Assembly (NCBI GenBank): GCA_028278625.1
Contig: JANQDY010000031.1
Span: 1-40,762 of the forward strand
DNA: 40,762 bases
Source: Thermodesulfobacteriota bacterium
GTDB taxonomy: Bacteria > Desulfobacterota > DSM-4660 > Desulfatiglandales > Desulfatiglandaceae
Direction of reading: 5' to 3'
Shown here: piece by piece, positions 25,176-35,171 of the stretch
Layout: every line of letters begins with the position of its first letter
Position numbering within the stretch: position 1 is the first letter of the stretch
Program-made: the position numbers and the translations under genes
Notes under the pieces: generated by a model
Seen by the model: the letters and a program-made list of their open reading frames with translations, nothing else
Database searches by the model: none
What the model was told of the DNA's origin: nothing

Positions 25176-25197
25176 AGGAGGGGAAATGTGTCAGGTT

Positions 25198-26013
25198 TTA
25201 GCTCTTTTTCATTTTCTTCCGGTATCCGAACAGGCCCAAAAGTCCGGAACCAAGGAGAAAGATGGTGGCCGGTTCGGGTACGGCGGCGCTGGTGGTGGCG
25301 CTGCCGGTCACAAAATCATTTCCGCATTCCATGACATTGGTGAGGGAGAAATTCGTATTTGATCCGAGGAAAGAGACATCGACGACAACTGCATTGTGGG
25401 ACCCCCCTGTCAATCCGCCGCCCATTTGAGTATCACTCAGGCCGCTCTTGTATACCATGGCCAGATTGTCATAACCCTCTACTATCGTGGCTGTGCCGGT
25501 GCTTTGAACGGTCCAGGGTTGACCCTGGGTCGGACCCGAAGGCCCACCGTGTGTCAGGTTGTAGAGCATGGATCCATCATTGTGATAGACGGTATAGGTG
25601 CTGGTTCCCGAAGTCAGAAAGTTCAGATCCAATACGTAATCGTAGTAGTCCGTACCCATATCCGTATCGATGAAGATATCACCGGCATCGACCCAGCTCT
25701 CTCCTTCAACAAAATCAAACCCGCCCACCAGGGCCAGTTGGTCCGCTTGAGCCGCTTCCTCACCTCCCGTCCCGTCGCTCAGGAAAAAACCCTCGAGATC
25801 CCATTCCTGTCCGATGGCGGTACCGGGCTCCGTTTCCTGGTCTTCGCCGGTTGTGTTCCACCAAAGATTGTAGGTGGGGTTGCCACTGCCGCCAATGTAT
25901 CCGTCAAAGGTTGTAATATTGGTCCAGCCGGTATCCAGATAACCGGCCATGGCACCTGAGGTCAAGAAGAGGAGACTTACTCCCGCGGCCAACACTGTGA
26001 TTAGCTTTTTCAT
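25198..26013 (-). CDS. PEP-CTERM domain surface protein
   Basis: 271 residues: N-terminal signal peptide (MKKLITVLAAGVSLLFLTSGAMA), a Gly/Asp/Thr-rich, beta-strand-like body with no recognised enzymatic motif, and a C-terminal PEP-CTERM sorting signal at about 245-271 (V-P-E-P-A-T-I-F, hydrophobic helix, basic R-K-K-M-K-K tail). Such proteins are cleaved by an exosortase and tied to exopolysaccharide; no exosortase gene is in the window. The ribosome binding site AAAGGA is present. A sigma-54-type promoter at 26110-26126 and a strong terminator at 25135-25175 make it a single-gene transcript. Its tail is nearly identical to that of the next PEP-CTERM gene, also at DNA level. Confidence 0.85.
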   Translation of the reverse strand: MKKLITVLAAGVSLLFLTSGAMAGYLDTGWTNITTFDGYIGGSGNPTYNLWWNTTGEDQETEPGTAIGQEWDLEGFFLSDGTGGEEAAQADQLALVGGFDFVEGESWVDAGDIFIDTDMGTDYYDYVLDLNFLTSGTSTYTVYHNDGSMLYNLTHGGPSGPTQGQPWTVQSTGTATIVEGYDNLAMVYKSGLSDTQMGGGLTGGSHNAVVVDVSFLGSNTNFSLTNVMECGNDFVTGSATTSAAVPEPATIFLLGSGLLGLFGYRKKMKKS

Positions 26014-26109
26014 TTCCCGTTCCTTTCTTTACCGCCGAATCGGCTTATTAGAGGTTGATACAAAAGGCAATATGCTAAAACCCTGTTTTCGATCTTGCGA
26101 AAACCTAAA

Positions 26110-26126
26110 TGCAATGTACATGCCAA
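26110..26126 (-). promoter_or_regulatory. Sigma-54 promoter of the left PEP-CTERM gene
   Basis: The minus strand reads TTGGCATG-TACA-TTGCA. The GG (-24) and GC (-12) are separated by ten bases. It matches the TGGCACG-N4-TTGC consensus at all positions except C-to-T in GGCAC. Expected start near 26099, leaving about 86 bases of leader. Confidence 0.8.
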
Positions 26127-26311
26127 AACACTCTCCGTATCATTTCTTCCAACACCCCATGGGTTTGCAGTGTCTCCCCGAAATCCCCAAAACCGCTTCA
26201 GACCGGCATTCTAGGAGAGGAGGGTGGCAACAGGAGGAGCGTTAAGGGGATAATTTTCATGTCAGATACCTCGATTCCGGTTCCACCGTTTTGGGGTGTT
26301 CGTCTCAAAAA

Positions 26312-26328
26312 GAAACAGTTACTGTTTC
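26312..26328. promoter_or_regulatory. Perfect inverted repeat, candidate enhancer-binding-protein site
   Basis: GAAACAG-TTA-CTGTTTC, seven-base arms, about 185-200 bases upstream of the sigma-54 promoter at 26110-26126. Position and symmetry fit an upstream activator site. No protein is known to bind it from sequence alone. Confidence 0.45.
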
Positions 26329-26457
26329 CATTATGATACACCTGTCGCATTTGTTTTTCAAAGCCTTTCTTTGCCTAGGATAAGCGGTTTCCTTTTCTCC
26401 GGTTTCTTTTGGGCTATGTTCTAGGGTCCTGTTTCGGTAAACGCTTTAGAAGTAAAA

Positions 26458-26494
26458 AACCCCGATTCAAAATTTCAGTCCTTGAATCGGGGTT
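26458..26494 (-). terminator. Intrinsic terminator after the second PEP-CTERM gene
   Basis: AACCCCGATTCAA (26458-26470) pairs with TTGAATCGGGGTT (26482-26494) across an 11-base loop. On the minus strand a T run follows (A run 26454-26459). It lies 21 bases after the stop. Confidence 0.9.
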
Positions 26495-26514
26495 GAACAG
26501 AGGAAGGGAAAGTC

Positions 26515-27093
26515 CTATTTTTTTGGTTTCCAGATTTTTTTTCGAAACCCGAAGAGGCCCAAAAGACCTGAACCAAGGAGGAAAATGGTGGCCGGCTCTG
26601 GGACTGCAGCGCCGCCGCCACCGCCGCCTTTCCATTTCGGTTCCTTTGTGGCGGACCAGAAACTAATGTGAGACAAGTCTTGTGGTTTCCCTTTCTTGTT
26701 AGTTAACAATTCGGTGGACCATCCACCTGACCAAAAATCATCATTTACTTCATATATCGCAAATCCCTTTCTTCCAGCCTTGACAGTAATGAAATCAACG
26801 CCAGCAAGTGTAGATGACCATGTTCCTTCGACTTTCCCATCGGTGAATTCGATGTCTAAATCTCCCCAGGTAATCCCTTTTTTCTTACCGTTTTGCTTAA
26901 TCTTACCTAATGATGTAAGATCATAATCTTCACCATTATAAATGTCGGAAAAGTACTTTTTTATTGTAGCATTTACGGCCTTTTCCTTGTCATTTTTTCC
27001 TCCTACTCCGATGTATCCCGAGTAGGCAATGTTAGACAAACCGAATATCCCTATAAACAGGAACAAAACAATCTTGAAAGCCCTGTTTTCCAT
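26515..27093 (-). CDS. PEP-CTERM domain surface protein (second)
   Basis: 192 residues: signal peptide (F-K-I-V-L-F-L-F-I-G-I-F-G-L-S-N-I-A-Y-S), a Lys/Gly-rich soluble body of unknown function, a Gly-rich linker, and a C-terminal PEP-CTERM signal near 163-192 (A-A-V-P-E-P-A-T-I-F, hydrophobic helix, R-K-K and basic end). The body shows no similarity I recognise to the first PEP-CTERM protein; only the sorting tails match. AGGGAGTG precedes the ATG. The body is clearly more A+T-rich than the flanking genes, suggesting different ancestry. It has its own sigma-54-type promoter (27130-27146) and terminator. Export and exosortase anchoring at the cell surface are predicted. Confidence 0.83.
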   Translation of the reverse strand: MENRAFKIVLFLFIGIFGLSNIAYSGYIGVGGKNDKEKAVNATIKKYFSDIYNGEDYDLTSLGKIKQNGKKKGITWGDLDIEFTDGKVEGTWSSTLAGVDFITVKAGRKGFAIYEVNDDFWSGGWSTELLTNKKGKPQDLSHISFWSATKEPKWKGGGGGGAAVPEPATIFLLGSGLLGLFGFRKKIWKPKK

Positions 27094-27129
27094 ACTTCAC
27101 TCCCTTGGAAAAGCTATATGATCCAAAAA

Positions 27130-27146
27130 TGCAAAAATCATACCAA
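27130..27146 (-). promoter_or_regulatory. Sigma-54 promoter of the right PEP-CTERM gene
   Basis: The minus strand reads TTGGTATG-ATTT-TTGCA. GG and GC are ten bases apart and the -12 TTGCA is perfect. The -24 block differs from TGGCACG at two positions. Expected start near 27119, about 26 bases before ATG 27093. Confidence 0.72.
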
Positions 27147-27264
27147 GACATGGGCCTCTTTCCTTGGGTTTGCTTTATTGACGTAACATATGAATATTAA
27201 AGCTATAAACGGTTGTGGGGATCGGAAAAGGCGGTTTTTCTGAGAACGGTAATTGGGTTTTCAG

Positions 27265-27290
27265 TGTCTTATATTGAGACAAGTGTTTCA
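27265..27290. promoter_or_regulatory. Overlapping inverted repeats upstream of the right PEP-CTERM promoter
   Basis: TGTCT-N7-AGACA (27265-27281) overlaps TGAGACA-AG-TGTTTCA (27275-27290, one G/T mismatch). They lie about 120-145 bases upstream of the sigma-54 promoter and share the TGTTTC half-site with the palindrome at 26312-26328. Candidate activator sites. Confidence 0.35.
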
Positions 27291-27363
27291 AAAAGAGTTC
27301 TATTGTGTTTCAATATGCTGCAATAATGCTGTCAGTTTCTCTGGGATATCCTACTGTTCGATG

Positions 27364-28278
27364 CTATTTAGCTTTTTGCCTAAAACGTTGATACAACCTC
27401 ATCGGCAGAACCAGCCCGAAAAAGGGTATCATGTAGACGGCTGCCAGGGTCGGTTCAACGGGTCCGAAAAACTCGGCCGCGAACACCAGGATCAGCACGT
27501 TGTTGATGTTGCCCATGGTGATGACGGAGGCCAGCTGATTATCGACCGTGGATTTCAGAAGAACTATCAATCCGGTCACCAGATAGATGGCGCCCAGGGC
27601 AAATGCCGCCAGGCCCGCCTCCAGGATAACGTCCGGGTGTTTGTAGAAAAAGGCGCTGTACTTGGAGAAGATGCCCAGGTTGACGGATGCGAACACCCCG
27701 AGGGAAATGGGGTACCGATGCTTCATGAAGAGGGTGATCATTTTTGGCTGCAGGCGTTTGAGCGCCTCCACGACCATGACGGGCACCACAATTACCAGCA
27801 GCAGCATGCGCATCATACTTAAAAAGGAAAGGGTCATTTCTTGCTCCAGCAGAACTTTCACCAGGGCCGGCAGGGTAAATGGGACGGCAAAAGAGGTGAC
27901 CACCACCATGACCAGCACCAGCGGGCCGTTGCCGCCCACCAGACTGGAAATAAAAGGAGCGACCACACCGGTGGAAACACCGGTGACCAGCAACGCGCCG
28001 ATGGCGTATGCGGGGGCAAACCACAAGAACAGATAATAGACGGCCAGGGGCAAGAGGATCATCTTGAAAAGGGCCAGCCACAGCACCATGATGCTGTTGG
28101 TTTGAATGAGATGCCAGATGTCGTTCAATTCGATGGGGAGAAAACTGAGGAAGAGCAGAAACATCATCAGATAGAGGGGATAGGGCTGAAAAAGGGAACA
28201 TGGTTCAGGGAAAAAGATGCCCGCCGCCATGGACGAAAAAATGACCATGAGGAGTATGAGATCATTTATGCGGAACAT
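27364..28278 (-). CDS. Bile acid:sodium symporter (BASS/SBF) family transporter
   Basis: Inner-membrane transporter of 304 residues with about nine to ten hydrophobic segments. Family-like features are the discontinuous-helix region G-V-S-T-G-V-V-A-P-F near 100-110 and the late N-I-N-N-V-L-I-L-V-F-A-A-E-F-F-G-P near 258-274. BASS proteins move organic anions with sodium; the substrate is unknown. It is the last gene of the acetoacetyl-CoA synthetase operon, starting four bases after the stop of the 97-residue gene. A sodium-coupled organic acid uptake or export role fits the ligase upstream, as an inference. Confidence 0.75.
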   Translation of the reverse strand: MFRINDLILLMVIFSSMAAGIFFPEPCSLFQPYPLYLMMFLLFLSFLPIELNDIWHLIQTNSIMVLWLALFKMILLPLAVYYLFLWFAPAYAIGALLVTGVSTGVVAPFISSLVGGNGPLVLVMVVVTSFAVPFTLPALVKVLLEQEMTLSFLSMMRMLLLVIVVPVMVVEALKRLQPKMITLFMKHRYPISLGVFASVNLGIFSKYSAFFYKHPDVILEAGLAAFALGAIYLVTGLIVLLKSTVDNQLASVITMGNINNVLILVFAAEFFGPVEPTLAAVYMIPFFGLVLPMRLYQRFRQKAK

Positions 28279-28282
28279 GGGT

Positions 28283-28576
28283 TCACGTTAGGGTCTCAGG
28301 ATTTTGCGGAGACGGCGCCGGGGAAGTACGGCCGGGCCTGGTGAAAATGAGATAATGATCGCGGGACTCTTGAAAACACGCCCGGCAACCCCTTGGATCG
28401 CCGTTTAAAGGGGCGGCACCAGTCGGTTTTTCAAGGGGAAACGGTTCCAGATGAACGTCAAATCCCGCTGTTCTGTACACTGAAACGGCCTCGCTTAGGC
28501 GGGGTTCCGACGCTACGAATCGCCTTTGCCAGCCTTCTGTTTCCAGGGTTTTCAAAACATTTTCAGGATCATGCAT
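28283..28576 (-). CDS. Small protein of unknown function with C-x2-C motif
   Basis: 97 residues, not recognised as a named family. The N-terminal half is ordered-looking (E-P-R-L-S-E-A-V-S-V-Y-R-T-A-G-F-D-V-H-L-E-P), and a G-C-R-A-C-F motif near 63-68 could bind metal. The segment Y-L-I-F-T-R-P follows. The C-terminus is Pro/Ser-rich and probably flexible. It sits between the 275-residue gene (10 bases) and the transporter gene (4 bases), so it is cotranscribed. I recall similar short proteins in deltaproteobacterial genomes but cannot assign a role. Confidence 0.6.
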   Translation of the reverse strand: MHDPENVLKTLETEGWQRRFVASEPRLSEAVSVYRTAGFDVHLEPFPLEKPTGAAPLNGDPRGCRACFQESRDHYLIFTRPGRTSPAPSPQNPETLT

Positions 28577-28586
28577 CTTTTTTTTG

Positions 28587-29414
28587 TTATTCCACCATGA
28601 GGAGCCTTCTTCCGGACAGCGCTTTCAATATGCGGTTCTTTGAAGCGGACGGGTCCAAAAGCCGAGGCAGGCGTTTTCCCAGGGTTTCAAATCCGGCGAC
28701 GGCTACTTCTTCAGCTTCAATAGGGGCGTCACCTTGAGGTGTTACGTCACACCCGTCAAAGAGATTCGTGGCATAGGTCATGACCTGCGGGTCCAGAGTC
28801 AGAAGCCGGGCGTCGTCTTCCAGAACAGTGCCGAACAGGCTGAACCATGCTTCGAATATCAAACCCAAATGTCGCTCCGTTACGTATGGATAGGTACCTG
28901 AAAGCGGCAGATCCTGAAACATGTCGGGGACCGTTTCCTCTTGGGCCATGGCATCCGCCAGCGGGGATTTGACGTTCGTTGCCCGCTCCAGCAGCATTTG
29001 GGCGTTTTCCCGTTCCTGTTCCAGATGTTGCGCCAGATGAAGCACCATGTGCCATTTGAAGGTGTTTTTCAGCGCCGGATCATCCGCTTCCTTTTCGGCG
29101 TCACGGATCGCCTTTCGAATGGCCCAGGTTTCATCCCCGGATTCACCTGTGAAAAGGAGGCCGGAGCTCCCTTTTCCCTGGTTTTCCATCATCCATGCTT
29201 GGTATTCGGAGAGGAGCCGGTGAAAATCCTCCCTCGGTTTCAAGGCCGTCGGCGGTTGGCGGATTTTCAGTTTTCCCTCTTCCACAAGACTTGAGAGTGG
29301 GGTCCGGTCTCTGAACCAGGGTTGGCACAAAGTGAGGGGGCCGAAAGCGTCATGGAGCCGCTCGAGCAATTCATGCTCAAGCCAAGTGTGGGGGAAAAGG
29401 ATTGTCAGAGGCAA
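28587..29414 (-). CDS. Conserved-looking protein of unknown function
   Basis: 275 residues, mostly alpha-helical by composition, no signal peptide or membrane span, and no family recognised. Notable stretches are L-F-P-H-T-W-L-E-H-E-L-L-E-R near the start and a helical core with W-H-M-V-L-H-L-A-Q-H-L-E-Q-E-R near 120-135. The start is TTG 29414, with GAGG about ten bases upstream at the end of the acetoacetyl-CoA synthetase gene; no earlier in-frame ATG exists. It is placed five bases after that gene, so it is translated from the same message. A partner role with the ligase or transporter is possible but unproven. Confidence 0.6.
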   Translation of the reverse strand: MPLTILFPHTWLEHELLERLHDAFGPLTLCQPWFRDRTPLSSLVEEGKLKIRQPPTALKPREDFHRLLSEYQAWMMENQGKGSSGLLFTGESGDETWAIRKAIRDAEKEADDPALKNTFKWHMVLHLAQHLEQERENAQMLLERATNVKSPLADAMAQEETVPDMFQDLPLSGTYPYVTERHLGLIFEAWFSLFGTVLEDDARLLTLDPQVMTYATNLFDGCDVTPQGDAPIEAEEVAVAGFETLGKRLPRLLDPSASKNRILKALSGRRLLMVE

Positions 29415-29419
29415 TGGGT

Positions 29420-31375
<1,956 letters not shown>

Positions 31376-31400
31376 TTTTCACTCCTTTCTCATTTTATGA

Positions 31401-32285
31401 TCAAGCCGGTGACGGACCGCCGTTCAGCGATTCCAGGGCCAGGAAAAGGGCATGGGTTCCCGACCGTCCGTGCCCTTGGGCCTTTACGGCCAGATAAAGC
31501 TGCTGTGCCAGGGCGAGCCCCGGCAGGGAGAGCTCAATTTCTTCGGCTTCTTTTAAGGCGATACCCATGTCCTTGATGAAATGCTCCACAAAGAACCCGG
31601 GATCAAAATTGCCTTTGACGATTCTGGGGCCCAGGTTGCTGATGGACCAGGAACCGGCGGCACCCGTCTCCACAATGCTGATCACCTGCTGCATATCCAA
31701 CCCCTGCCGGTGTGCATAGAGAAGGGCTTCGCAAACGCCGATCATGGTTCCGGCCACCAGGATCTGGTTGGCCATTTTGGTGTGTTGTCCGCTTCCCGCT
31801 TCCCCCATATAACCGATATTGGTTCCCATGATGTCGAAAAGGGGGAGCACGGTTTCAAAAACGTCCCTCTTTCCTCCCACCATGATGGCCAGTTTGGCTT
31901 CACGGGCACCCACATCACCGCCCGACACCGGTGCGTCGAGGCTTTCTATGTCCAGCTTTGCCGCCTCATCATGGATGACGCGGGCCAAGCTCGGCTGGCT
32001 GGTGGTCATGTCCACAACAATCTTGCACTTGGCATCAGGGTGAAGAACACCCGTTTTTCCCAAGAAAACATCGTGCACATCCGATGGATGTCCCACGATG
32101 GAAAAGACGATTTCAGAGTGACCTGCCACTTGGGCGGGAGAGTCAAACCATTCGGCACCATTGTCCAGCAGGGTTTGGGCCCGCTTTTTGGAGCGCGTGA
32201 AAACGGACATGTCATGTCCGGCCTTCTGCAGGTGCCCCGCCATTGAAGCGCCCATTACCCCTGTTCCGATCCAGCCTATTTTCAT
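31401..32285 (-). CDS. NAD(P)-dependent beta-hydroxyacid dehydrogenase (3-hydroxyisobutyrate dehydrogenase family)
   Basis: Oxidises or reduces a beta-hydroxyacid/semialdehyde pair with NAD(P). 294 residues from ATG 32285, chosen because AAGGAG is ten bases upstream and M-K-I-G-W-I-G-T-G-V-M-G is the classic Rossmann start; earlier starts leave bad spacing. Further motifs are D-A-P-V-S-G-G near 118-124 and the catalytic Lys in G-S-G-Q-H-T-K-M-A-N-Q near 165-175. The residues do not distinguish 3-hydroxyisobutyrate from tartronate semialdehyde or similar substrates. It leads the aacS operon (25-base gap) behind the promoter at 32354-32382. Confidence 0.83.
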   Translation of the reverse strand: MKIGWIGTGVMGASMAGHLQKAGHDMSVFTRSKKRAQTLLDNGAEWFDSPAQVAGHSEIVFSIVGHPSDVHDVFLGKTGVLHPDAKCKIVVDMTTSQPSLARVIHDEAAKLDIESLDAPVSGGDVGAREAKLAIMVGGKRDVFETVLPLFDIMGTNIGYMGEAGSGQHTKMANQILVAGTMIGVCEALLYAHRQGLDMQQVISIVETGAAGSWSISNLGPRIVKGNFDPGFFVEHFIKDMGIALKEAEEIELSLPGLALAQQLYLAVKAQGHGRSGTHALFLALESLNGGPSPA

Positions 32286-32353
32286 GGTTTTCATGCTCCT
32301 TGATTGTTTTTTTGTTTTTTCAGCTTTCAATCAACCCATTTAAAATGTACTCT

Positions 32354-32382
32354 TTCATATAAACTCACGCCTACAATGTCAA
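32354..32382 (-). promoter_or_regulatory. Sigma-70-like promoter of the aacS operon
   Basis: The minus strand has TTGACA (32382-32377), a 17-base spacer, then TATGAA (32359-32354). The expected start near 32347 leaves about 60 bases of leader. Confidence 0.55.
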
Positions 32383-32464
32383 ATGAATCTCTCTGCTAAA
32401 GGATCCGAGGAATCGTGAATCGAGCGGGAGGAAGTGAATCCAATGATGAAAGGGGAGGGTGCCT

Positions 32465-32710
32465 ATGGCAAGGTTTTTTTCCTGGATGGTTTTGCTCCTG
32501 GTGATCACCTTTCCGATTTCAGGTGAGGCCGGCATCGGCAAGGACGGTTCGGGGATCCGGGAATCGGGGTTTTTAGCGGGTGACGGAAAGATACGACTGG
32601 CAAAAGAGGGAGAATACGAAGATGATCCTGCCACCGATGACGGCGAAGACCTGCGGGATGGTGACAGCGATTCCAACAGCAACGACGATAGCGACAGGGA
32701 CGATGGGTAG
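32465..32710 (+). CDS. Small secreted acidic protein of unknown function
   Basis: 81 residues from ATG 32465, with GGGAGGG well spaced upstream; a GTG at 32459 overlaps that ribosome binding site and is less likely. The N-terminus is a signal peptide (MARFFSWMVLLLVITFPISGEA). The mature part ends in a very acidic tail (D-D-P-A-T-D-D-G-E-D-L-R-D-G-D-S-D-S-N-S-N-D-D-S-D-R-D-D-G) with spaced D/N residues that could bind calcium. No family was recognised. It stops 13 bases before the convergent hybrid kinase stop and is flanked by the divergent aacS operon. It could be a non-coding frame, but the signal peptide and ribosome binding site support a gene. Confidence 0.5.
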   Translation: MARFFSWMVLLLVITFPISGEAGIGKDGSGIRESGFLAGDGKIRLAKEGEYEDDPATDDGEDLRDGDSDSNSNDDSDRDDG

Positions 32711-32723
32711 TTTTACCGAAGAT

Positions 32724-35171
32724 CTACGCTTCGGGGGCTTTCGAAGCGTCACCGCCCAGCTTACTTAAATTCAGATTCACTCTTTCCAAAACCCATTTTT
32801 CAAGGACCTCGAAGACGATCTCCCGTTTGATCGGCTTGGTGATATAGTCATTCATGCCCGCTTGGAGGCACTTCTCCCGGTCCCCCTTCATGGCGTGAGC
32901 CGTCATGGCAACGATGGGGATGGCGCTAAACCCCTTCTCCCTGATCGTCCTGGTCGCTTCCAATCCGTCCATCTCAGGCATCTGAACATCCATGAATATC
33001 AAGTCAAAATCTTCCGGAGATGCCAGGTATTTCCTGACGGCTTCTTTCCCGTCATTTGCCACGGTCACCTGATAACCGGCTTTGGTAAGCATGATCCTTG
33101 CCAGCTTCTGATTTACGGCGTTGTCCTCGGCCAGAAGGATGCATACCGAATGCTTCATCTCTTCCTTAAGGGAGTACTGGGTGATAATCTCTTTTCGTGC
33201 ACCTTCCGTCCTTTCTGAAGGGACCGTCACATCTCCTATTAACCTCAGAATCATCTGAAAAAGCTTTTCCCGGTGAATCGGTTTGCTCAAAAACCCATCG
33301 AAGCCGGCCTCTTTACATGATCTCGCCTCACGCTCCATGAGTGACGACAGGGCAATTATCGGAATATCCCGAATCGGTGCCCGGTCATGGCGAATCCTGT
33401 ACGCCACCTCATAGCCGGACATGTCCGGCATTTGGATATCACTGATGCACAGGTCAAAGGGGTTTTTGTCATGCAGGGCTTTTTTCAGAATCGATAAAAC
33501 GTCCTTTCCGCTATTCTGGGCCACCACTTCCATGTGGGCAGTTCTCAAAATGTGGCTCAATATCTCCAAGTTCCTCAGATTGTCATCGATAATCAGAGCC
33601 TTCCTGCCATGAAGGGGCAGGGGTTTCAGTCTTTTGGAGGTTTCGGTCCGGTCCGATTTTTCGAGCCATGCGGTAAAATGGAAGATGGTCCCTTTGCCAA
33701 TCTCGCTTTCGGCCCAGATATCACCGTTCATTAGACGGGATATCTGCTTGCATATGGATAGGCCCAAACCGGTGCCCCCGTACTTTCTGGTCATTGAAGT
33801 ATCGGCCTGCTGAAAAGGATCAAAAATGGCGGACAGTTTATCTTTCGAAATACCCATGGCGGTATCTCGAACCGTGGCGTGCAATTTTGTCCGGTCCTTT
33901 TCTTCCGCCTCAATGTCGAGGGAGAGTTCGATCTCTCCCGACACGGTGAATTTGGAAGCATTGCTCATGAGGTTGCTCAGAACCTGCCGGTAGCGCCCCG
34001 GGTCCCCTTTTACGAACGGCGGGACGTCGGCGCCGATGCGGCATAGGATTTCTACCGGCTTGGACCCGATCCTGGGGCGGATCACTTCACAGACATCATA
34101 GGCGAGAAGCTCCGGATCAAAGTCGATTTTTTCGAAATCCAATTCACCGGCCTCGATTTTGGAAAAATCAAGGATATCGTTCAGCAGGGAAAGCAACGCT
34201 TCTCCGCTTTTCTTAACGGTCGTTACATAATCCTTCTGATGTTCCGTCAGTTCCGTATCCAGGAGCATATCCGTAAAACCGATCACCGCGTTCATTGGGG
34301 TTCGGATTTCATGACTCATGTTGGCAAGAAAATTGGATTTGGTCCGGGAGACGGTTTCGGCTTTTTCCTTTGCATCGGTCAGGGCCTTCTCCACCTGTTT
34401 GCGCTCCGTAATATCGGTCAGGATTACGGCGATGCTGGCTGCTTCTTCATTGAGAGGCAGGATGCTCACGCTGACCTGACGATGGTTCAGCAGAAGGGGT
34501 GGATCATCATTCAAGGTCACCGGGGTGTCGCCGAGCCGATCCATTGCGGCACGCATTCGCAGGCCGTTTTCGTCCGGGAACAACCGGGAGATATGGACCC
34601 CGTACACGCTTTTTTCAGGCAAACCGGTCATGGCCATGGCACTGGGATTGGCATATGTGATTCTGCCGTCGGCTGTTACTTCAAACACGCCGTCGGACAT
34701 TTTCCCCACAATCATTTTGTACCGTTTAATCACCGAGAGCAATTCCTGGTTGAGCTTCTGCGAAATGGGACCGCTTCTTTCAGCGGACGTGACCGGTTCG
34801 GGCTGTTCCAAGGCGGCCAGGACATCTTGGGCCATTTCATCAAAGGGGCCTTTTACGATGAAATGATCCGCGCCCAGTTCCCGGTGGTCCACAGAGTCAC
34901 CGCTTCTCAAAGCCGAGAGAATGATCAGGAAGGTGTTTTTCAACGCCGGGTTCTGCCTGATCAGAAAGACGAGTTCCTCACCTCCGATGTTGGGCATCAC
35001 CAGATCAACGAAAATAACGTCAGGCACCAGATTTTCCAGGATGTCCAGGGCGGAGAGACCATCTTCGGCGGTTATCACTTCATGCCCCTTCATGGAGAGA
35101 ACATCCTTCATGAACTCCAGGATGAATCTGTCGTTATCGACCACCAGTATCTTTTTTACCGGATATTGCAA
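32724..35171 (-). CDS. Soluble hybrid histidine kinase, REC-PAS-HisKA-HATPase-REC-REC
   Basis: An 815-residue cytoplasmic kinase without membrane spans. Receiver 1 (1-125) has I-L-V-V-D-N-D and V-I-F-V-D-L-V-M-P. A PAS domain follows at about 150-265, then HisKA with F-L-A-N-M-S-H-E-I-R-T-P-M-N near 275-290, HATPase with G-T-G-L-G-L-S-I-C-K near 465-475, receiver 2 from about 523 (I-I-D-D-N, C-I-S-D-I-Q-M-P-D) and receiver 3 from about 677 (L-L-A-E-D-N, M-D-V-Q-M-P-E-M-D-G). The start is TTG 35171, preceded by AGGGGGA with good spacing; no ATG fits. It has no HPt domain, so phosphate may pass through the HPt protein at 18060-18377. Its kinase core and last receiver closely resemble the membrane kinase at 18377-21277. 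Confidence 0.87.
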   Translation of the reverse strand: MQYPVKKILVVDNDRFILEFMKDVLSMKGHEVITAEDGLSALDILENLVPDVIFVDLVMPNIGGEELVFLIRQNPALKNTFLIILSALRSGDSVDHRELGADHFIVKGPFDEMAQDVLAALEQPEPVTSAERSGPISQKLNQELLSVIKRYKMIVGKMSDGVFEVTADGRITYANPSAMAMTGLPEKSVYGVHISRLFPDENGLRMRAAMDRLGDTPVTLNDDPPLLLNHRQVSVSILPLNEEAASIAVILTDITERKQVEKALTDAKEKAETVSRTKSNFLANMSHEIRTPMNAVIGFTDMLLDTELTEHQKDYVTTVKKSGEALLSLLNDILDFSKIEAGELDFEKIDFDPELLAYDVCEVIRPRIGSKPVEILCRIGADVPPFVKGDPGRYRQVLSNLMSNASKFTVSGEIELSLDIEAEEKDRTKLHATVRDTAMGISKDKLSAIFDPFQQADTSMTRKYGGTGLGLSICKQISRLMNGDIWAESEIGKGTIFHFTAWLEKSDRTETSKRLKPLPLHGRKALIIDDNLRNLEILSHILRTAHMEVVAQNSGKDVLSILKKALHDKNPFDLCISDIQMPDMSGYEVAYRIRHDRAPIRDIPIIALSSLMEREARSCKEAGFDGFLSKPIHREKLFQMILRLIGDVTVPSERTEGARKEIITQYSLKEEMKHSVCILLAEDNAVNQKLARIMLTKAGYQVTVANDGKEAVRKYLASPEDFDLIFMDVQMPEMDGLEATRTIREKGFSAIPIVAMTAHAMKGDREKCLQAGMNDYITKPIKREIVFEVLEKWVLERVNLNLSKLGGDASKAPEA

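Larger units (their letters stand above)
26014..26514. other. Intergenic region between the two PEP-CTERM genes
   Basis: 501 bases without a convincing gene. From left to right it holds the leader and sigma-54 promoter of the left PEP-CTERM gene (26110-26126), about 180 bases with no recognised feature, a perfect inverted repeat (26312-26328), and the terminator of the right PEP-CTERM gene (26458-26494). Confidence 0.6.

Noticed and set aside
26260..26337. 25-codon frame with a GGAGG-like sequence upstream
   Set aside because: Spacing to the ATG is poor, the peptide has no features, and the region is better explained by the inverted repeat and promoter-proximal control of the PEP-CTERM genes.
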